NCBI GenBank assembly: GCA_913058345.1
Contig: CAJXQR010000003.1
Coordinates: forward strand, 62,001-126,000
Direction of reading: 5' to 3'
DNA: 64,000 nt
From: an uncultured Gammaproteobacteria bacterium
GTDB lineage: Bacteria > Pseudomonadota > Gammaproteobacteria > Pseudomonadales > Porticoccaceae
Part shown: piece after piece, positions 8,219 to 19,019 of the stretch
Position numbering within the stretch: the stretch's first letter is position 1
Layout of the letters: each line of letters starts with the position of its first letter
The notes under the pieces: model-generated
The model's input: the letters and a program-made list of their open reading frames with translations, nothing else
Told to the model about the DNA's origin: nothing
The model's database searches: none
Made by a program: the position numbers and the translations under genes

Positions 8219-9198
8219 TCTTGCTCCAGGCTTAAAATAGCCAGGTTGGGATAGTGCTGGTCGGCCAGAATTTGCGCCGCGCTACTGGCGCGACGACCAC
8301 TCATACAGCACAGCACGACTCTTTGCTCGCGGGGTATCTCCGCAAGGCGTTGATGAATGTCTGCTAGAGGAATGTGCGTGGCGTAGGGCAGTGGCGGTGT
8401 CTGTAATTCATCGGCATTGCGCACGTCGATGAGGCTGTCGTGGGGGCTTAGCTCTTTGCTGTTTAAAACGGCAATGGGGGTGGCTGTTTCAGGTTCGGGC
8501 GCATGGGAAAAATCAATGCTGGAAAAGTGTTGGTGCCAAAGATCGACATTCAATAGCCTTGCAGGGCCCGGTTCACTGAGCAGTTGTTTAATGGCGGCCT
8601 GGGCCTGTAGGGCTCCGAGTACCGCGACAACGGGGCCGAGCACGCCGTCGCGCGCGCAGGATAAACCCTGGTCAGGGGGGCTGGGAAACAGCGCTCGGTA
8701 GCTGGGTGCATGCTGGCAAAAAACGCCCATATAGCCTTTCATGCCTGCCGCCGAGGCAGAGATTAAGGGTTTGTTTAAGAGCTGGCAGGTATCGCTGAGT
8801 AAATAGGTGGTGATGAAATTATCGGCGGCGTCGATGACACAATCGCAGTCTTTCAGTAGGGCTTTGCAATTGCTGGTAATAAGCCGCTCGCTAATGGCTT
8901 CAACAACAACCTCGCTATTTAATGCCGCCATTTTTCGGGCGGCCACAGCCACTTTGTACTGCCCTTCATCGGCTTCATTAAACAGCACTTGACGATGCAG
9001 GTTGTGAATCGCCACACGGTCGTTATCGACCAGGCGTATATGGCCGATGCCGGCACCCACCAGGTAGGTGAGAGCAGGCACGCCGAGACCACCAGCACCG
9101 ATGATGACAATGCGCGCGGCGGCGAGTTTGGCCTGCCCAGCGCTGCCAACGTCGGGCAGAGCGAGTTGTCTGGCATAGCGATTTTCACTCATGGACAT
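8215..9198 (-). CDS. thiF: ThiF/MoeB-type adenylyltransferase with rhodanese domain
   Basis: Predicted to adenylate the C-terminal Gly-Gly of ThiS so that sulfur can be loaded. The nucleotide motif GAGGLGVPAL is at about residues 34-43. A C-terminal rhodanese-like domain (about 235-327) ends with active-site Cys in CCMSGRRAS, as in MoeB-rhodanese fusions. The usual zinc-binding CxxC before the conserved LFP is missing: the sequence reads PSYRALFP, with only one Cys (LSCARDG) nearby. The operon context makes thiF the best name, though MoeB/HesA is structurally equivalent. Confidence 0.88.
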   Translation of the reverse strand: MSMSENRYARQLALPDVGSAGQAKLAAARIVIIGAGGLGVPALTYLVGAGIGHIRLVDNDRVAIHNLHRQVLFNEADEGQYKVAVAARKMAALNSEVVVEAISERLITSNCKALLKDCDCVIDAADNFITTYLLSDTCQLLNKPLISASAAGMKGYMGVFCQHAPSYRALFPSPPDQGLSCARDGVLGPVVAVLGALQAQAAIKQLLSEPGPARLLNVDLWHQHFSSIDFSHAPEPETATPIAVLNSKELSPHDSLIDVRNADELQTPPLPYATHIPLADIHQRLAEIPREQRVVLCCMSGRRASSAAQILADQHYPNLAILSLEQD

Positions 9199-9298
9199 CC
9201 TCTTATTCAGCGGCTTGTGGTGAGAGCCCTGACTTTAATTAACCGCTTCATTCATTGGTTTTATTCCGCTGTTTTATTCCCGTATTTTTTCATATGAT

Positions 9299-9937
9299 TT
9301 ATTGCCCTGCTGTGGCGAGCCATTCTTGCAGTCGTTGTTCGGGGTCTTGGTGCCAAAGTACATCGGTGACTACGGCAATGGCATCTGCTCCTGCACGATA
9401 GGCCCCTGCGGCGCGTTCGACACTCATACCCCCGATGGCAACTAATGGGGTTTCACCGACTAATTGCCGCCAGCGTGCCAGTTTTTCTAAACCCTGAGGT
9501 GCCCAGGGCATTTTCTTTAATTGTGTGGCGTACACGGGGCCAAGGGCGATGTAGTCGGGTTTAAGGCTTAATGCATAGGCCAGTTCTTTGCCGTCGTGGG
9601 TACTCACGCCCAGCTTAAGGCCCGCGCGGCGAATTTCTAGCAGGTCGGCACTGGCGAGATCTTCCTGGCCGAGGTGAATAAAGTCACACCCCAGGTCCAG
9701 GGCGAGCTGCCAGTGATCATTAATGATCAGTTGGCAGTCATAGGCGGCGCAGAGCACTTTAGCTTTGCTAATTTCAGCAGCCAATGCTGAGGCGGGCAAA
9801 TCTTTAATACGCAATTGCACCAGTTTTAAACCGAGGGGTAAAAAGCGTTCCAGCCACTGACTGTTATCGACAATTAAATAAAATTTGTGCAGCCAGTTGG
9901 CGGTGGGCTTTACTGGTAGAGTTTGCGAGTGAGGCAT
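9299..9937 (-). CDS. thiE: Thiamin-phosphate synthase
   Basis: ThiE joins HMP-PP and the thiazole phosphate to make thiamin phosphate. A 212-residue TIM-barrel protein with VQLRIKDL, IINDHW and the IGGMS phosphate-binding turn. The frame is open further upstream inside thiG, but the ATG at 9937 is preceded by GGGGGAG and begins where homologues begin. It starts one base after the thiG stop, so translation is probably coupled. Confidence 0.95.
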   Translation of the reverse strand: MPHSQTLPVKPTANWLHKFYLIVDNSQWLERFLPLGLKLVQLRIKDLPASALAAEISKAKVLCAAYDCQLIINDHWQLALDLGCDFIHLGQEDLASADLLEIRRAGLKLGVSTHDGKELAYALSLKPDYIALGPVYATQLKKMPWAPQGLEKLARWRQLVGETPLVAIGGMSVERAAGAYRAGADAIAVVTDVLWHQDPEQRLQEWLATAGQ

Positions 9938-9938
9938 T

Positions 9939-10781
9939 TTATGCTCCCCCTGTGCCGTGCCAAAAAGGGCTGCCCAGAACGGGCGTTGAGGGGCAGGCCA
10001 TATCGCGGGCTTCAATGGCTCCGGCGTTAAAAGCGGTGTGCCCCGCTTCGATCGCCTGGGCAAAGGCACTGGCCATGGCCACGGGGTCACCGGCTTTGGC
10101 GACGGCGGTGTTGAGCAAGATGGCGTCGTAACCCAGCTCCATGGCCTGGGCCGCCTGCGAGGGCAAGCCAATGCCGGCATCGACAATCAGTGTGGTGTCG
10201 GGGAAATGCGCCCGTAATGCTTTGAGGGCAAAGGGGTTGTTCAAACCGCGACCACTGCCAATGGGCGAACCCCAGGGCATTAAAACTTCGCAACCGGCAG
10301 CGAGCAGTTTATCGGCGACCACCAAATCGTCCGTCGTATAGGGAAAGACTTGAAAGCCTTCGGCACAGAGAATACGCGCTGCTTCCACCAGGCCGAAGAC
10401 GTCAGGCTGCAAGGTGTCGTCTTCGCCAATCACTTCGAGCTTCAGCCAGGGTGTGGCAAATAATTCCCGCGCCATATGGGCGGTATTCACCGCTTCTTTC
10501 ACGGTTTTACAACCGGCGGTATTGGGTAGCAGGCGCGCGCCGGATTGTTGAATGAGAGACCAAAACTGCTGCCCCGCACTGTCTTTACCAGTGTCTTTAT
10601 CCACGCCTTTACCTGCTTCGCGGCGCAGAGAGACGGTGACGATATCCGCCCCACTGGCGGCAATGGCGTCGAGCAAAATTGCTGGCGATGGGTACTGGGC
10701 GCTGCCAATTAAAAAGCGTGAAGTAAATTCACTGCCGTACAAATTCAGCGTTTCGCTGGGGGGCGCTTTTTCGGGGGTCAT
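9939..10781 (-). CDS. thiG: Thiazole synthase
   Basis: ThiG condenses deoxyxylulose phosphate, dehydroglycine and ThiS-thiocarboxylate into the thiazole phosphate. A 280-residue protein with the family blocks [25 protein letters not shown] and [12 protein letters not shown]. It overlaps thiS by one base at the start and abuts thiE. Its glycine-derived substrate is supplied by ThiO encoded two genes upstream, which is the aerobic version of the pathway. Confidence 0.96.
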   Translation of the reverse strand: MTPEKAPPSETLNLYGSEFTSRFLIGSAQYPSPAILLDAIAASGADIVTVSLRREAGKGVDKDTGKDSAGQQFWSLIQQSGARLLPNTAGCKTVKEAVNTAHMARELFATPWLKLEVIGEDDTLQPDVFGLVEAARILCAEGFQVFPYTTDDLVVADKLLAAGCEVLMPWGSPIGSGRGLNNPFALKALRAHFPDTTLIVDAGIGLPSQAAQAMELGYDAILLNTAVAKAGDPVAMASAFAQAIEAGHTAFNAGAIEARDMACPSTPVLGSPFWHGTGGA

Positions 10782-10978
10782 CAGCCACCCTCCATGGGGG
10801 CCAGTATTTCGATGGCACAGCCTTCGCGTAAGGGGGTTTGCGCCCGGTCGCTGCGCGCGACGAACAGACCGTCAATAGCAGTGGCAACCTTGTCGGCTTC
10901 GTGGCCCAGGGCGGCGACCAAAGCGGCGAGGTCATTGTGTTCAGTGTCGAGGCTTGCGCCGTTAAGGTGTATTTTCAT
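10781..10978 (-). CDS. thiS: Sulfur-carrier protein ThiS
   Basis: A 65-residue ubiquitin-like sulfur carrier ending in Gly-Gly, which is adenylated by ThiF and then thiocarboxylated. It overlaps the thiO 3' end by 17 bp and its own stop overlaps the thiG start. Length, C-terminus and position identify it. Confidence 0.95.
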   Translation of the reverse strand: MKIHLNGASLDTEHNDLAALVAALGHEADKVATAIDGLFVARSDRAQTPLREGCAIEILAPMEGG

Positions 10979-11975
10979 TCATTACCTCTGAGGGAATAAT
11001 GCCGTCGAGGGCGAACTCGACACAGCGTCGCGCCATGGCGGGGGCGGCGAGAAAGCCGTGGCGATACATGCCATTGACCGCCAGAGTTTTCCCTCGACGG
11101 CGTAATTGCGGCAGGTTGTCGGTGAAGGCTGGGCGGGCCTCGACGCCAATTTCGAGTATCTCGGCCTCACCAAAGGCCGGGTGCAGGGCATAGGCTGCCG
11201 ACAGGAGTTCGAGCACTGAACGCACACTGGCACGATGGCGCTCGGCACTCTCTATCATGGTTGCGCCAATCATAAAGAGGCCTTTTTCACGGGGCACAAT
11301 GTAGAGCGGAATGCGTGGGTGTAAAAGGCGTACTGGGCGCGTGAGCTTTATTTCGTCGCTGTGGAGATGCAGCATTTCACCTTTGACACCCCGCAGTTCG
11401 GGCAGTACATGCCGTGCGCCGAGGCCTCGACAGTCGATGATCCAGTCGGCTGTACTGCTGTACTGGTTACTCGGTCCGTCGTCAATGTGGCGCTGAGTAA
11501 AGGTCAGCCCGCGCTTTTTTAAAGTGTCCATTAAGTGGCCAAGCGTCTGGCGCGGATCGAGATGGGCCTCGTCGGCAAAAAAAAGAGCGCGGCTAAAACG
11601 CTCACCGAGGTCGGGCTCTAGCTGGTCTATCTCTTCGCCCTCGACCCGGTGCCAGCCCTCGGTATTTCGGGCGAAATTATTGAGCAGGGGCTGGTCGCGG
11701 GAAGTGGCCACTACCAGGGTACCGGCATTGGTGTAGGCGGGGGCGACGGTTTGCCAGAAGGCCATGCTTTCAGAAGCTAATGTGGTAATTAGCGGCTCCG
11801 CACTTTCGCCCTCGCAGCCCGGTGCCAGCATGCCGCCCGCCCACCAGGAGCAGCACGTGCTATCGAGGGCGTCACTGGCGGCAATAATGCTGACCTCGCA
11901 GTCGCGTTCGACAAAAGCGTGGGCGCAACACAGGCCGCTCACGCCGCTGCCGATAATTTCAATCTTCATTGTCAT
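10962..11975 (-). CDS. thiO: Glycine oxidase ThiO
   Basis: An FAD-dependent amine oxidase that oxidises glycine to iminoglycine for ThiG. The dinucleotide motif IGSGVSGLCCAHA is at residues 8-20, and the C-terminal GMYRHGFLAAP block matches DAO-family FAD enzymes. At 337 residues it has normal length. Presence of ThiO rather than ThiH indicates oxygen-dependent thiazole synthesis. It lies 8 bp after thiC. Confidence 0.93.
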   Translation of the reverse strand: MTMKIEIIGSGVSGLCCAHAFVERDCEVSIIAASDALDSTCCSWWAGGMLAPGCEGESAEPLITTLASESMAFWQTVAPAYTNAGTLVVATSRDQPLLNNFARNTEGWHRVEGEEIDQLEPDLGERFSRALFFADEAHLDPRQTLGHLMDTLKKRGLTFTQRHIDDGPSNQYSSTADWIIDCRGLGARHVLPELRGVKGEMLHLHSDEIKLTRPVRLLHPRIPLYIVPREKGLFMIGATMIESAERHRASVRSVLELLSAAYALHPAFGEAEILEIGVEARPAFTDNLPQLRRRGKTLAVNGMYRHGFLAAPAMARRCVEFALDGIIPSEVMNENTP

Positions 11976-11983
11976 TGTGTGCT

Positions 11984-13906
<1,923 letters not shown>

Positions 13907-13954
13907 TTAATGGTGCTGTAGATAGCACTAAAGATAACACTAAAAACATTGCTC

Positions 13955-14071
13955 TTTCCTACGCCGGTACTAGACGGTTCAGGTTCAACGGGTTCGCTAC
14001 GCAGTATGAAATCAAAAGTATGAAGTCAAAAGCTAGTAGCATCTCAGCCTTATTTTTAAGGCTCCCCGAGA
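13955..14071 (-). promoter_or_regulatory. TPP riboswitch (THI element)
   Basis: Read on the minus strand, the conserved THI-box segments appear in order: CGGGGAGCC, GGCTGAGATGC, GAACCCGTTGAACCTGA and GGCGTAGGAA. This is the TPP aptamer, upstream of thiC. Downstream, CTCCG (near 13878) can pair with CGGAG of the thiC ribosome site, which suggests that TPP binding represses translation initiation. A possible promoter, TTTCAC (14105-14110), 17 bp, TATATT (14082-14087), lies just upstream. Confidence 0.95.
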
Positions 14072-14170
14072 GTTGTAGTGGAATATAACAGTGAAACGAG
14101 CATTGTGAAACAATTATTTTTTATTAAATAATAATTTCACTTTTTTAGTACTTTTTACCTTATTAATGCA

Positions 14171-15739
14171 TTATGACGTATTTTGTTTGATGTCAAGACG
14201 CTGTAACAAACGATAAAAATTACTGCGATTCAGGCCGAGGTCGCGGGCGGTGGCAGCGAGATTACCGCCGCGCAGTTTAAGTTTTTCAGTAATTAACTGG
14301 CGCTGAAAATCATCAAGGGTTTCTTTTAGATCGATCTGTTCAGGCAGGTTGGCGAGCTCTGCCTGTACGTCGTGGGGCAAGTCGTTAAAGCTTATGCCTA
14401 ATTGCGATGCTTTGATAAGAGGGGCTTTCGTGCCCTTTTGTTCGGCCACAGCTTTAAGGCTTGCGCGCCTGAGCACCTGGTCGAGTTCGCGAATGTTTCC
14501 CGGCCAGAGGTAACGTTGCAGCAACTTTCGAGCATCGGTGTCGAGGCCTAGTGAAGGTAGCGCGAGTCGACGTCTTTGTTGTTCAAGAAAGTGTTTGCTG
14601 AGCAGTGGTATATCTTCAGTTCTTTCGCGCAGCGGCGGCACGGGGAGAGGGTAGAGCATTAACAGCCGATACAGCTCGGGGCGAAACTCACCACGACTCA
14701 CCGCTTGTTGTAGATTACAGCGTGTGGCGGCGATCAGTCGTACCTTGATGGGGAGCGTGGTCGCACTGTTAAGTGGCTGGATAGTGCCCGTTTTAAGTAC
14801 GTGCTCGAGCTGGCTTTGTACCTCGGCTGGCAGGGTGGCGACTTCATTAATAAATAATGTGCCCTGTTCGGCAAGCTGAAAGAGACCGGTTTCTTTAACC
14901 TTGTCGTCACTGGCCGCGACACCAAAGAGTTCGGCATAAGCGGTCTCGTCATTGAGACTGGCGATGTCAACATGAATAAACGCCTGTTCGCTGTGCGATG
15001 AGGCCAGGTGAATATCATGGGCCACCATACTTTTACCAACGCCGTCTTCGCCCTGTAGGAGGATAGTCAGCTCAGAGTCGGCGATGATGGCGATTTCTTC
15101 TTTGACTTGTGCCAGTGCGGGGCTGTTGCCGACTAAGGTTTTATTGTGAGCTGTTCGACGGAACGTTTGGTGCAAGCGTTGTTGCTGTTCTAACGTTGTG
15201 TGTAGCTTTTTACTGCGCTGTAAGACAGCGATAGCTGACTCAATAAAACGAATAAAACTGCGCAATTCTTGTTGGTCAATTTTATTCAGTGTGTCGGGTT
15301 GACGTGAATTAAAACACACTAGCCCCCAGGGTTTCCCCGCTACATGCAGGCTGATGCCGAGGCTGTCTCGCGGGCCTGTGCGTCGGTCGCCCGCTTTTAA
15401 AAAGGATTGAAAGGGGTTGGGTAATGGCGTTTCGGCGGGGAAAAACACCGGCTCTGTCGATTGTAGCCAGTGGGCAAAGCGTGGATGCTGTTCGACGTTA
15501 AAGCGCTGTTCGAGTAATTTGTCGTCAAGGCCGTCAATGGCAAGGGGGATTAATGTGCTGGGTGTTTTATTGTCGTCCTGCTCGTCACTGACTTGAAAAG
15601 CGAGTAGTGCAGCGGCGTCGCAGCTTAGCACCGAGAGAATGGCGTCGAGCAGACGCCAATAACGCAGGGGGTCGGGCAGCTCGCGAGATAAATCGGCAAC
15701 GATGGAAATGAGGTGCGCTGAAACGTCGAGTTTGGCCAT
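14171..15739 (-). CDS. NorR-like AAA+ regulator with degenerate sigma-54 motifs
   Basis: A 522-residue protein laid out like NorR: GAF-like sensor (about 20-170), AAA+ core (about 203-430) and a Fis-type HTH (about 480-515, NLAATARDLGLNRSNFYRLL). Walker A GEDGVGKS (230-237), RERTEDIPLL and WPGNIREL are kept. The sigma-54 contact loop GAFTGA is absent where expected: ELFG is followed directly by VAASDDKVKETG. Walker B reads LFINE instead of LFLDE. It may no longer drive sigma-54 transcription and could act as a repressor, or regulate sigma-70 promoters. Its ligand is unknown. Confidence 0.85.
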   Translation of the reverse strand: MAKLDVSAHLISIVADLSRELPDPLRYWRLLDAILSVLSCDAAALLAFQVSDEQDDNKTPSTLIPLAIDGLDDKLLEQRFNVEQHPRFAHWLQSTEPVFFPAETPLPNPFQSFLKAGDRRTGPRDSLGISLHVAGKPWGLVCFNSRQPDTLNKIDQQELRSFIRFIESAIAVLQRSKKLHTTLEQQQRLHQTFRRTAHNKTLVGNSPALAQVKEEIAIIADSELTILLQGEDGVGKSMVAHDIHLASSHSEQAFIHVDIASLNDETAYAELFGVAASDDKVKETGLFQLAEQGTLFINEVATLPAEVQSQLEHVLKTGTIQPLNSATTLPIKVRLIAATRCNLQQAVSRGEFRPELYRLLMLYPLPVPPLRERTEDIPLLSKHFLEQQRRRLALPSLGLDTDARKLLQRYLWPGNIRELDQVLRRASLKAVAEQKGTKAPLIKASQLGISFNDLPHDVQAELANLPEQIDLKETLDDFQRQLITEKLKLRGGNLAATARDLGLNRSNFYRLLQRLDIKQNTS

Positions 15740-15852
15740 TAAAACCTTTGCTCTTTTGTTGTTATTGAAGCGCCATTAAGGGTGCTCAATTAACATCATG
15801 CGGTGAAATTAGTCAAAAAACACGGGTTATTGCCGCTTCAATACGGGCGCTA

Positions 15853-16653
15853 TCAGGGCATCAGCTCAACACGATCGCCAGCTTTGACCATGCCTTCAAC
15901 CACCACGGCGGCGTAAATACCGGCATTGCGTTCATGATGTTGGGTGACCTGGCGCAATATCTTAGGGGTGGCCTCGCCGGTGTCCGGGTCGTAGGTAATC
16001 ATCGCGCAGCGTGGGTCGCGTTCGACAATGGTGATCACGACTTTATCGCCGAGCTTTAAGCTGCGGCCGACCAGCTTATCTTCGTCAAAACCCTGGCCAC
16101 TACTCAAGTCGAGATAAATGTTGGCTCTAAAACGCCGATGATCAATCTCAATGCCAGTTTCGTTGGCCAGCTGCTGAACCGTTTGCAAAGAGATTAATGA
16201 CAGGGGGCGGCAGTCGGTCATGGCGCGCTGGGAGTGGGTGAGCGAAACGTCATGACCTGCACCGGCACTTGTCGCGAGTTGTTTCGCGAGGGCTGGATCG
16301 TCGATGGCATAGACCTCGCCGTTAGGTGCGACGACATCCATCGCTAGCTCGTGGGCACTACTAAACACGGGTGTGATCCCGACACTCATTGCTTCGGCTT
16401 GTGCCCAGTTGACCGGTTGCTCGGCTTTGTCGGATTGGCGAAAGCGAGGGGTGTAGCGCAACATGTCCTGGGTTTCGCGGCCAGTGAGATAGGGGAAGAA
16501 ATCCGGGCCGGCACTGGTTTTAAAGGCATAAAGCCTATCACCATAAACACCGGCGTAGCCAATAAAGGCTTGCTCGATGCTTTGTCCGTGCATACTTTTT
16601 ACCGGGTAGCGCCATAGGGCGTCGATACTACCGATGACTTCAGTTTGGCTCAT
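15853..16653 (-). CDS. MOSC-domain protein
   Basis: A 266-residue protein with the MOSC N-terminal beta-barrel (LWRYPVKSMHG, about 13-23) and a C-terminal MOSC domain. The conserved Cys lies in ERDPRCAMITYD. MOSC proteins bind molybdenum cofactor or persulfide sulfur and often reduce N-hydroxylated compounds. It is 40 bp downstream of the PNPOx-like gene and is probably co-transcribed with it. Confidence 0.88.
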   Translation of the reverse strand: MSQTEVIGSIDALWRYPVKSMHGQSIEQAFIGYAGVYGDRLYAFKTSAGPDFFPYLTGRETQDMLRYTPRFRQSDKAEQPVNWAQAEAMSVGITPVFSSAHELAMDVVAPNGEVYAIDDPALAKQLATSAGAGHDVSLTHSQRAMTDCRPLSLISLQTVQQLANETGIEIDHRRFRANIYLDLSSGQGFDEDKLVGRSLKLGDKVVITIVERDPRCAMITYDPDTGEATPKILRQVTQHHERNAGIYAAVVVEGMVKAGDRVELMP

Positions 16654-16693
16654 AGGTGTGAATACCTGTTATTCATTACTATTGCTTGAGGAG

Positions 16694-17278
16694 CTAGGGT
16701 TTCTTTTCAGGCAGTACATCGGCGACGACGTCCCAGGATTTCCACTCTGGATCAGGTGTTTCCTGGCCCTCAACAGGCACGTAAATGGATTGCGCCTCGC
16801 TGGTGGCTGGATGGATATAGCGGGGACAATTAATAAAAGTATTGCTCACGGCGACTCTGACGATCAGTTGCGCTTCGTGGTAGCTGTCCATTAGTTCATC
16901 ATCGGCGCTGACGGTGGCCGTGCCATGTAGACGCAAACGGTGAGGGTTTTCAAAGTCGATAAACAGCAGGCCGACATTGGGGCAGGCTGTCATGTTGCCA
17001 GCACTGAGAAACATGCCGTTGCCATCGTAGAGGGGGAAGGCAATGGTTTGACTATCGAGCACGCGAACAAAACCCGTTTCGCCGCCCTTATATGACACTG
17101 TTGGTTGGCCACTGGGGTCGACAGTGCTGATGAAAAACATATTGCGCGAGGTGATAAATTCTCGTTCTTCATCGCCAATCTCTGGCTGAATAATGAGATC
17201 GTTGACACGATCTGCCAGAGGGCGGGTACCGAAGGCATCCTGTAATTCACGGTTGCCGGGGTGATAAATATCGCGCAT
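16694..17278 (-). CDS. Pyridoxamine 5'-phosphate oxidase-like flavoprotein
   Basis: A 194-residue split-barrel FMN-binding protein of the PNPOx-like superfamily. The block FFISTVDPSGQPTVSYKGG (about 48-66) is the typical flavin-binding start. It is not the vitamin B6 biosynthetic PdxH but one of the many relatives of unassigned redox function. It lies upstream of the MOSC gene in a probable two-gene operon. Confidence 0.85.
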   Translation of the reverse strand: MRDIYHPGNRELQDAFGTRPLADRVNDLIIQPEIGDEEREFITSRNMFFISTVDPSGQPTVSYKGGETGFVRVLDSQTIAFPLYDGNGMFLSAGNMTACPNVGLLFIDFENPHRLRLHGTATVSADDELMDSYHEAQLIVRVAVSNTFINCPRYIHPATSEAQSIYVPVEGQETPDPEWKSWDVVADVLPEKKP

Positions 17279-17349
17279 AGCGTTCTCTCGTTATTATTGT
17301 GTAAATCAGGTCGCTAGTGAAACTTGCCACCAGGGGCGATAGTCTGCTT

Positions 17350-18867
17350 TTAAAATGACTGGTGCGACTTGATCACTGAAAAGCCATTGTCTCTGGCTGC
17401 TGCCTGGCGGGCAAAATTATAGTCGGCATTAAACTCAGCGTAAATTGTATACAGGGCCTGGCCCTTTTCGACGCGGTCGTTGACTTTACAATGTAGATCA
17501 ACCCCGGCGCCTTTAACCATAGGGGCACCAGCGAGTCGGGCGATACGGGCAATTTGCAGGTTGTCGATGCTCCCCACGATACCATCGCAAAGGGCGACGA
17601 CAGGGTGTTGTAGCTGACCTGGTTTAATGCTGTCCTCATTGCGCCCCTGTGCTTGAATGATGGCCTCCATCTTCGCCAGCGCACGACCGGACTCAAGAAT
17701 ATCCCGTGCAATAATATAGCCCTGGCCACCGCGCACATCAGCATCGAACTCAAGGACGCGCCCGGCCAGCTGCAGGGCTTTCTCGCGCAGGTCACTGGGT
17801 GCGAGGGGACTATTGTTAAGTACCTGCATGACATCTCGTACTTCAAGCACCGGGCCAATACCCCGGCCGATAGGTTGGTGACCATCGGTAATGACCACGA
17901 CCAAATGCAAGCCCATGCGATCACCGACATATTCAAATAGTTTACGCAGGCGCATTGCGCTGGCCTGATCATGCATTTTAGCAGTCGGCCCAACGGGAAT
18001 ATCGATCAGCAGATGAGTGGTCCCCGCAGCTACCTTTTTAGACAAAATGGAAGCGACCAGTTGCCCTGGTGAGTCCATCGACAAGGGGCGTTCAACAGCA
18101 ATTAATATATCGTCTACCGGCGCTAATTTCGCAGTGCCACCCCAGGCCAGACAGCCCCGCTGCTGACGGACGATATCGAGCAGCTTGTGTGGGCTTAGCT
18201 CAACCTCTGCCAATACAGCCATCGTGTCAGCAGTTCCCGCTGGAGAGGTGATAGCACGGCTGGATGTTTTCGGCATCAACATGCCGTGGGCGGCAATAAT
18301 GGGCACCATCAACATCGTCGTACGGTTGCCGGGTATGCCGCCAATGCAGTGTTTGTCGACAACCAGGGATTCACCCCAATTGAGGCGTTCACCCGTTTTT
18401 ACCATGGCCTCGGTGAGGTTTAATACTTCATCCCGATCCATTCCGTTGTCGGAGCAGGCGACGAGAAAGGCGGCAATTTCGATTTTCGAATAACGGTTTT
18501 CGACCACATCATGGGTAATACCCAAGTACTCCTCGAAAGACAGACGCTCGCCGGCGATCTTGCGGTGTACAGCCCGCAGAGACTGGGGCGGGGTGGCATG
18601 TGCGACTTGCACGGCGGTACCCTCGGCCAAACTCAGTTGCTCGTAAGCCTGTTCACTAAGACCCAGCTGGCCGGGTTGAATGATGTTGTCACCATCGACG
18701 ACGTTGAGTACGGCTATAATGTGCTTGCCGTTGTCTTCCTGGAGAATTTCTACTTTATTCAGAGCTTGAAAGCCTTCGCTGCGATAATGGGCGCAGTTGC
18801 GGTGCAGATAGGCGACATTCTCTTTATTGGTGTCGATGGCGACACGGCGCAGTTTTAACGTAGGCAT
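17350..18867 (-). CDS. Type 2 thymidine phosphorylase / AMP phosphorylase-like
   Basis: A 505-residue enzyme of the archaeal AMP phosphorylase / bacterial type 2 thymidine phosphorylase group. It has an extra N-terminal domain of about 90 residues. The phosphate-site motif [16 protein letters not shown] corresponds to KHSGGVGD of classical DeoA. It should phosphorolyse a pyrimidine nucleoside or nucleotide. Whether the substrate is thymidine or a nucleoside monophosphate cannot be told here. It is monocistronic and divergent from the next gene. Confidence 0.87.
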   Translation of the reverse strand: MPTLKLRRVAIDTNKENVAYLHRNCAHYRSEGFQALNKVEILQEDNGKHIIAVLNVVDGDNIIQPGQLGLSEQAYEQLSLAEGTAVQVAHATPPQSLRAVHRKIAGERLSFEEYLGITHDVVENRYSKIEIAAFLVACSDNGMDRDEVLNLTEAMVKTGERLNWGESLVVDKHCIGGIPGNRTTMLMVPIIAAHGMLMPKTSSRAITSPAGTADTMAVLAEVELSPHKLLDIVRQQRGCLAWGGTAKLAPVDDILIAVERPLSMDSPGQLVASILSKKVAAGTTHLLIDIPVGPTAKMHDQASAMRLRKLFEYVGDRMGLHLVVVITDGHQPIGRGIGPVLEVRDVMQVLNNSPLAPSDLREKALQLAGRVLEFDADVRGGQGYIIARDILESGRALAKMEAIIQAQGRNEDSIKPGQLQHPVVALCDGIVGSIDNLQIARIARLAGAPMVKGAGVDLHCKVNDRVEKGQALYTIYAEFNADYNFARQAAARDNGFSVIKSHQSF

Positions 18868-19019
18868 GACTTGCTCTGACTGTTATCGAAAAGAATACAA
18901 CACGTCGACCTATTGTAATAAAGCTTGTTATGTACGCGATAGGTCATAAAATACCGCCTTTTTTCATTCCCAGACTCTCTTTCTCACTTTTCACGTTTAG
19001 AGTATAACGGCTGCGCATA

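Noticed and set aside
9938-10186. Longer N-terminus for ThiE inside thiG
   Set aside because: The extra 83 residues are a Pro/Arg-rich shadow of thiG; the ATG at 9937 has a strong ribosome site and gives normal length.
14101-14145. A/T-rich palindrome with T6 on the plus strand near the NorR-like stop
   Set aside because: As a rightward terminator it would serve no rightward gene; it overlaps the thiC promoter region and may only reflect AT-richness.
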